A stretch of 64,000 nt of DNA, taken from Paralvinella palmiformis (taxonomy: Eukaryota; Annelida; Polychaeta; Terebellida; Alvinellidae). Shown piece after piece: positions 63,756 through 64,000 of the stretch (positions within the stretch are counted from its first letter, which is position 1; each line of letters starts with the position of its first letter). Position numbers and translations under genes: made by a program. The DNA is taken from contig JAODUP010000021.1 of NCBI GenBank assembly GCA_025642065.1, forward strand, positions 420,501 through 484,500, in the 5' to 3' direction. The notes beneath the pieces were generated by a model that had not been told where the DNA came from, made no database searches, and saw only the letters and a program-made list of their open reading frames with translations.

Positions 63756-64000
63756 AATTAAACCACGGAGGGCCCTCTTTATGGACGTATAAGAACAGTT
63801 TGATCGCACGACCTGTAGGTCTAGTGAGCACCGCGTTAACAACTGCACTATTTCGTAATCAGAGAACATCCCAACAAAAAAGTGATCTTGCACATTCCGT
63901 CCTGAAAACAAGTCACCTCCTTAATCTAGACAAAAAGAGACTCCAAGCAGGACACACGACTGTCTTTTGAGTATCATCATGAAATTAAAGGACTAAAAAA

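Larger units (their letters stand above)
62216..63774 (-). repeat. SINE-1 copy split by a hAT insertion
   Basis: The SINE-1 body runs on the minus strand from 62216 to 62392; its head (complement CCACGGAGGG) resumes at 63756 after the hAT element. Tail, body and B-box are all recognisable. Confidence 0.85.

Overview
The window is metazoan genomic DNA with split genes, GT/AG introns, abundant dinucleotide microsatellites, tRNA-derived SINEs, decayed LINEs and hAT elements. A long coiled-coil protein ending in a fibrinogen-related domain, together with the repeat profile, suggests a lophotrochozoan, most likely a mollusc. That placement is inference; no rRNA or mitochondrial marker is present. 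Real coding exons stand out as GC-rich islands in AT-rich sequence.

Two protein-coding genes can be rebuilt exon by exon. (1) A minus-strand gene fills most of the window (61917 down to 15628). Its 17 visible exons splice in frame to 1271 residues: a RabGAP/TBC domain with both catalytic fingers, then a WD40-like propeller resembling those of LRRK2 and ARHGEF10, with about 500 disordered residues inserted before the last strands. Its 5' end lies beyond base 64000 or is not recognisable. (2) A plus-strand gene (38852-54472, five coding exons, 881 residues) encodes a secreted or membrane-anchored protein with roughly 450 residues of coiled coil and a C-terminal fibrinogen-related domain. The whole second gene lies, in opposite orientation, inside one 30.8 kb intron of the first, an intron that splits the TBC domain.

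Layout: 1-1.1 kb has weak signs of a minus-strand gene start. 3.34-3.99 kb is a 57/59-bp minisatellite. 8.4-8.9 kb is an RTE-like LINE relic. 10.8-12.6 kb is a decayed non-LTR retrotransposon with a readable reverse transcriptase. 15.6-25.3 kb holds the propeller and last TBC exons. 25.3-56.1 kb is the giant intron with the nested gene, SINEs, a LINE 3' end and several minisatellites. 56.1-61.9 kb holds the 5' TBC exons and an 87-bp minisatellite. 61.2 kb is a small hAT-type MITE, and 62.2-63.8 kb is a SINE split by a dead ZBED/GTF2IRD2-like hAT element.

Nothing suggests the two genes work together biochemically; their relationship is positional. The rest is repeats or sequence in which I recognise no gene.
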